NCBI RefSeq assembly: GCF_900177295.1
Contig: NZ_FWZX01000001.1
Coordinates: 248,001-312,000, forward strand
Direction: 5' to 3'
Length of the DNA: 64,000 nucleotides
Origin: Tistlia consotensis USBA 355
GTDB lineage: Bacteria > Pseudomonadota > Alphaproteobacteria > Kiloniellales > DSM-21159
The position numbers were made by a program, and so were the translations under genes. Below the pieces are notes generated by a model, which was given only the letters and a program-made list of their open reading frames with translations, was not told where the DNA came from and did no database searches. Below are positions 61,588-64,000 of the stretch, piece after piece (the first letter of the stretch is position 1; every line of letters starts with the position of its first letter).

Positions 61588-62916
61588 CTAGGGCAGCAAC
61601 AGGCCGACCAGGCCGAGCGCCAGCATGGCTGCGGCCATGAAGCGCAGGTTCGGTCCGAAGGCGAGGCGGCGTGCCCGCACGCCGAGGATGTTGACCGCCG
61701 CGACGAAGGACAGCGAGCCGGCCGCCGCCATCGCGCCGAAGGCCCAGCCCATCAGGCCCGCCAGCCCGAGCAGCACGAGATGCGGCGTGTCCGGCATGAA
61801 GGGCGCGAAGACCGTCAGCAGGATCGTCGCCGTGACCACCATGTGGACGCCGACCGAGGCCATGACCGCGATGCCGAGCACCGTCGCGCCGATCAGGGCG
61901 CCGGGACCGAGCAGCTCGGTCAGGCGGGCGACCGGCTCGCGGACCTCGGGGATCGTCGTGACCACCCCGGCGAAGACCAGCGAGCCGACGAAGATCGCGA
62001 TCTCGGCGTCGAAGCGGCGCCAGGCCGCGAGGATCGTCTCGGCGGTCTGGCGCTGGGCGGCCCGGTCGCGGCGCAGCGTCACCGCGAGGCCGACCAGCGG
62101 CACCAGCAGGATCGCCGCGCGCACCGGCGTCAGCCCGCCGGCGAAGACCAGGGTCATGTTGGCGACGATCAGCAGGACGACCGGCGCGAGCACCCGCCAG
62201 AGCGCGACCCAGAAGGCGCGCGGCAGGCTGCGCGGCAGGCGGCACTGGCCGAGCGCGTGGGGGATCGCCGCCAGCAGCAGCGCCGTCGCGAAGCCGACGA
62301 TCAGGAGCCAGGCCATCGGCAGCGCGCTGCCGAGCGAGGAGACGACGATGCCCATGCAGACGGTGAAGGGCGAGAACAGCACCGCCAGGCCGACGCCGCG
62401 CAGCGCCCAGGTCGCGATGTCCTCGCGGATCGCCGGGTCCTCCTCCTTGGCGACCAGCGGCGCGATGATGCTGATCGCGCCGATCGCCAGCGGCACCGAG
62501 AAGAGCAGGCCGAGCAGCTGCAGCGCGCCGCGCCGCGCGGTCGGCCGGAAGGCGACGAAGGCGGACTGCACGGTGGGCAGCGCCGGCGAGGCCTGGACGA
62601 TGCCGCGCAGGGCGTAGAGGCAGCCGAGGAAGGCGGCGAAGGCGGCCGCCCGGTCGAGGCCGGCCAGCGCCGCCGGCCAGTCGTCGGCCAGCCAGGCGAG
62701 CGCCAGGCCGCCGCCGCCGAGGATCGCCAGCACCCGCGGCCCCATGCCGCGGCTGGTCGCCAGCGCCGCGACCGCGATCAGCGCGACGCAGAAGCCGGCG
62801 GCATCGGCGAAGAGCCGCGCGCCGGTCAGGATCTGCAGGGCCGCGCAGGCCCAGAGCAGGAAGATGACGGCCGGCAGCGCCAGATGCCGCCAGAGCGCGA
62901 CCGCCCGTGCCCTCAA
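61588..62916 (-). CDS. polytopic membrane protein of unknown function, transporter-like
   Basis: A 442-residue, strongly hydrophobic protein with roughly ten or more helices. I do not recognise the family with certainty. Two halves appear related in layout, with a cytoplasmic loop near residues 280-310 (LRRDRAAQRQTAETILAAWRR). FSPFTVCMGIVVSSLGSALP and MASVGVHMVVTATILLTVF resemble ion-transporter-superfamily discontinuous helices. The frame starts at a TTG (62916) without a good ribosome site, so the start is uncertain. It stands alone between a regulator and osmC. Confidence 0.7.
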   Translation of the reverse strand: MRARAVALWRHLALPAVIFLLWACAALQILTGARLFADAAGFCVALIAVAALATSRGMGPRVLAILGGGGLALAWLADDWPAALAGLDRAAAFAAFLGCLYALRGIVQASPALPTVQSAFVAFRPTARRGALQLLGLLFSVPLAIGAISIIAPLVAKEEDPAIREDIATWALRGVGLAVLFSPFTVCMGIVVSSLGSALPMAWLLIVGFATALLLAAIPHALGQCRLPRSLPRAFWVALWRVLAPVVLLIVANMTLVFAGGLTPVRAAILLVPLVGLAVTLRRDRAAQRQTAETILAAWRRFDAEIAIFVGSLVFAGVVTTIPEVREPVARLTELLGPGALIGATVLGIAVMASVGVHMVVTATILLTVFAPFMPDTPHLVLLGLAGLMGWAFGAMAAAGSLSFVAAVNILGVRARRLAFGPNLRFMAAAMLALGLVGLLLP

Positions 62917-63104
62917 GGCCGCGGCCCCGCGGAGCGGGCGGAACGACGGGGGGCGACGTCGGGATCGGCGATGCAGCGGCTGTCGGAGGTCACGAGGCCC
63001 AAATCTCCTGCGTGACGAGCCTCCTACAGGATTTTGCTGCAGTGCAGTTGGCCGAAGAGCGCAGGGCCGCCCTGTGCCGGACGAGCGGCCCCGCCGTCCC
63101 GGCT

Positions 63105-63536
63105 CTACGCGACCAGCGTGGCGTCGAGCGTGATCTCGGTCCTGAACAGCTTGGAGACCGGGCAGCCGGCCTTGGCCTTGCCGGCCAGCGCTTCGAAGGC
63201 CTTCTGGTCGGTGCCGGGGATCTTCGCCTTCAGGGTCAGGTGCACGGCCGTGATGGCGAAGCCGTCGGGGACCTGCTCCAGCGTGACCTCGGCCGTGGTG
63301 TCCATGCGCTCGGCCTTGAGGCCGGCCTCGCCGAGGATCAGCGACAGCGCCATGGTGAAGCAGCCGGCATGGGCGGCGCCCAGCAGCTCCTCCGGATTGC
63401 TGCCCTTCTGGCCCTCGAAGCGGGCGGCGAAGCCGTAGGGGTACTCGCTGAGCGCCCCGCTCTCCGTCGAAAGGCTGCCGCGGCCGTCCTTCAGGCCGCC
63501 CTGCCAGGCCGCCGAACCCTTGCGCTTGATCTTCAT
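63105..63536 (-). CDS. osmC: OsmC family peroxiredoxin
   Basis: A 143-residue OsmC protein that reduces organic hydroperoxides through two cysteines: one in AAHAGCFTMALS and one in AGCPVSKLF. MKIKRKGSAAWQGGLKDGRGSLS at the start and GSNPEELLGAAHAG are diagnostic of the OsmC subgroup rather than Ohr. GGAGGAAGGGCGAAG precedes the ATG at 63536; the frame to 63599 is longer but Pro-rich. It stands alone, between the orphan membrane protein and an SDR. Confidence 0.92.
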   Translation of the reverse strand: MKIKRKGSAAWQGGLKDGRGSLSTESGALSEYPYGFAARFEGQKGSNPEELLGAAHAGCFTMALSLILGEAGLKAERMDTTAEVTLEQVPDGFAITAVHLTLKAKIPGTDQKAFEALAGKAKAGCPVSKLFRTEITLDATLVA

Positions 63537-63610
63537 CTTCGCCCTTCCTCCGTTCCCGGGTGACGGAGGCAAGGGTGGGGCGGCCGGCCCGGCCGGCAAG
63601 CCCGGCCGGC

Positions 63611-64000
63611 TCAGCCGCGGCCGACGAAGGGCATCTTGGTCGCCATCACGGTCATGAACAGCACGTTGGCGTCGAGCGGCAGGCTGGCCATGTGGACCAC
63701 GGCGTTGGCGACATGCTGCACGTCCATGCGCGGCTCGGCCTTGGTCGAGCCGTCGGCCTGCAGCACGCCGTCGACCATGCGCGCGGTCATGTCGGTCGCG
63801 GCGTTGCCGATGTCGATCTGGCCGCAGGCGATGTCGTAGACCCGGCCGTCGAGCGCGGTCGACTTGGTCAGGCCGGTGATCGCGTGCTTGGTCGCGGTGT
63901 AGGGTGCGGAGAGCGGCCGCGGCGCATAGGCCGAGATCGAGCCGTTGTTGATGATCCGGCCGCCGCGCGGGCTCTGGTCCTTCATGATCCGGAAGGCCTC
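63611..64000 (-). CDS. SDR family oxidoreductase, N-terminus beyond the window edge
   Basis: About 130 C-terminal residues of a short-chain dehydrogenase; the cofactor-binding half lies outside. [25 protein letters not shown] contains the catalytic Ser and the YTATK motif, and [17 protein letters not shown] replaces the usual NPG-type loop after strand 6. The end ([18 protein letters not shown]) is the typical C-terminal signature of this SDR subgroup. Substrate unknown. Confidence 0.88.
   Translation of the reverse strand, partial: EAFRIMKDQSPRGGRIINNGSISAYAPRPLSAPYTATKHAITGLTKSTALDGRVYDIACGQIDIGNAATDMTARMVDGVLQADGSTKAEPRMDVQHVANAVVHMASLPLDANVLFMTVMATKMPFVGRG

Overview
The window is about 70% GC, densely coded, and reads as chromosome of a high-GC alphaproteobacterium. 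The strongest lineage mark is a gcrA-type cell-cycle regulator (3712-4158), a family known from Alphaproteobacteria. The wealth of TRAP, TTT, Ugp-type and Rbs-type importers fits a metabolically versatile Rhodospirillales- or Rhizobiales-like soil or water organism; the exact genus is inference. I see no rRNA, tRNA, CRISPR array, insertion sequence or prophage.

Layout. 1-4158: an edge-truncated MFS permease, an amidase plus gamma-glutamyltransferase pair, and gcrA. 4382-9858: a YhhQ-type queuosine-precursor transporter, a two-gene RND efflux pump and a small YrhK-like membrane protein. 9959-14292: a short MetE-like methyltransferase, a large palindrome, a cytochrome c plus CaiB CoA-transferase pair, intergenic hairpins and a FAD oxidoreductase. 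14501-18944: a Ugp-type ABC importer split over divergent units. 18973-23832: D-amino-acid aminotransferase, SLC13/RCK permease, DUF2189 protein and ribokinase.

23846-35918 is the largest block: twelve minus-strand genes with short gaps or overlaps. In transcription order they are a TPP E1 alpha/beta pair, TRAP system 2, an IlvB-like TPP enzyme, TRAP system 1, an SDR, an unknown internally duplicated protein and an IclR regulator. Operator-like TGTTCC half-sites lie upstream of the first gene. It looks like one catabolic regulon for an unidentified organic acid.

36322-43268: NAD salvage (pncA, pncB), an alpha/beta hydrolase, a kinase-like protein, then a tightly overlapped operon of phosphoribosyltransferase, primase-polymerase and PRPP synthetase. 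A well-placed FNR/FixK-type site lies upstream of that operon, so I regard it as the most unusual system here. A DUF697 protein follows.

43366-52771: a five-gene catabolic operon (aminotransferase, SDR, hydrolase, N-carbamoylase, 2-oxoglutarate oxygenase) diverges from a TTT importer plus GntR regulator around a palindromic operator candidate. 52768-61458: a FadR-type regulator, an Rbs-type sugar ABC importer, a lactonase-like protein, a DenD-like dehydrogenase and an OtnI-like isomerase, suggesting uptake and oxidation of a branched or four-carbon sugar acid such as apionate or erythronate. 61588-64000: an orphan membrane protein, OsmC and an edge-truncated SDR.

A recurring design is visible: four of the five importer binding-protein genes are followed by a GC-rich hairpin before the next transporter gene, and the fifth by a classic terminator. 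This probably sets binding-protein mRNA above permease mRNA.
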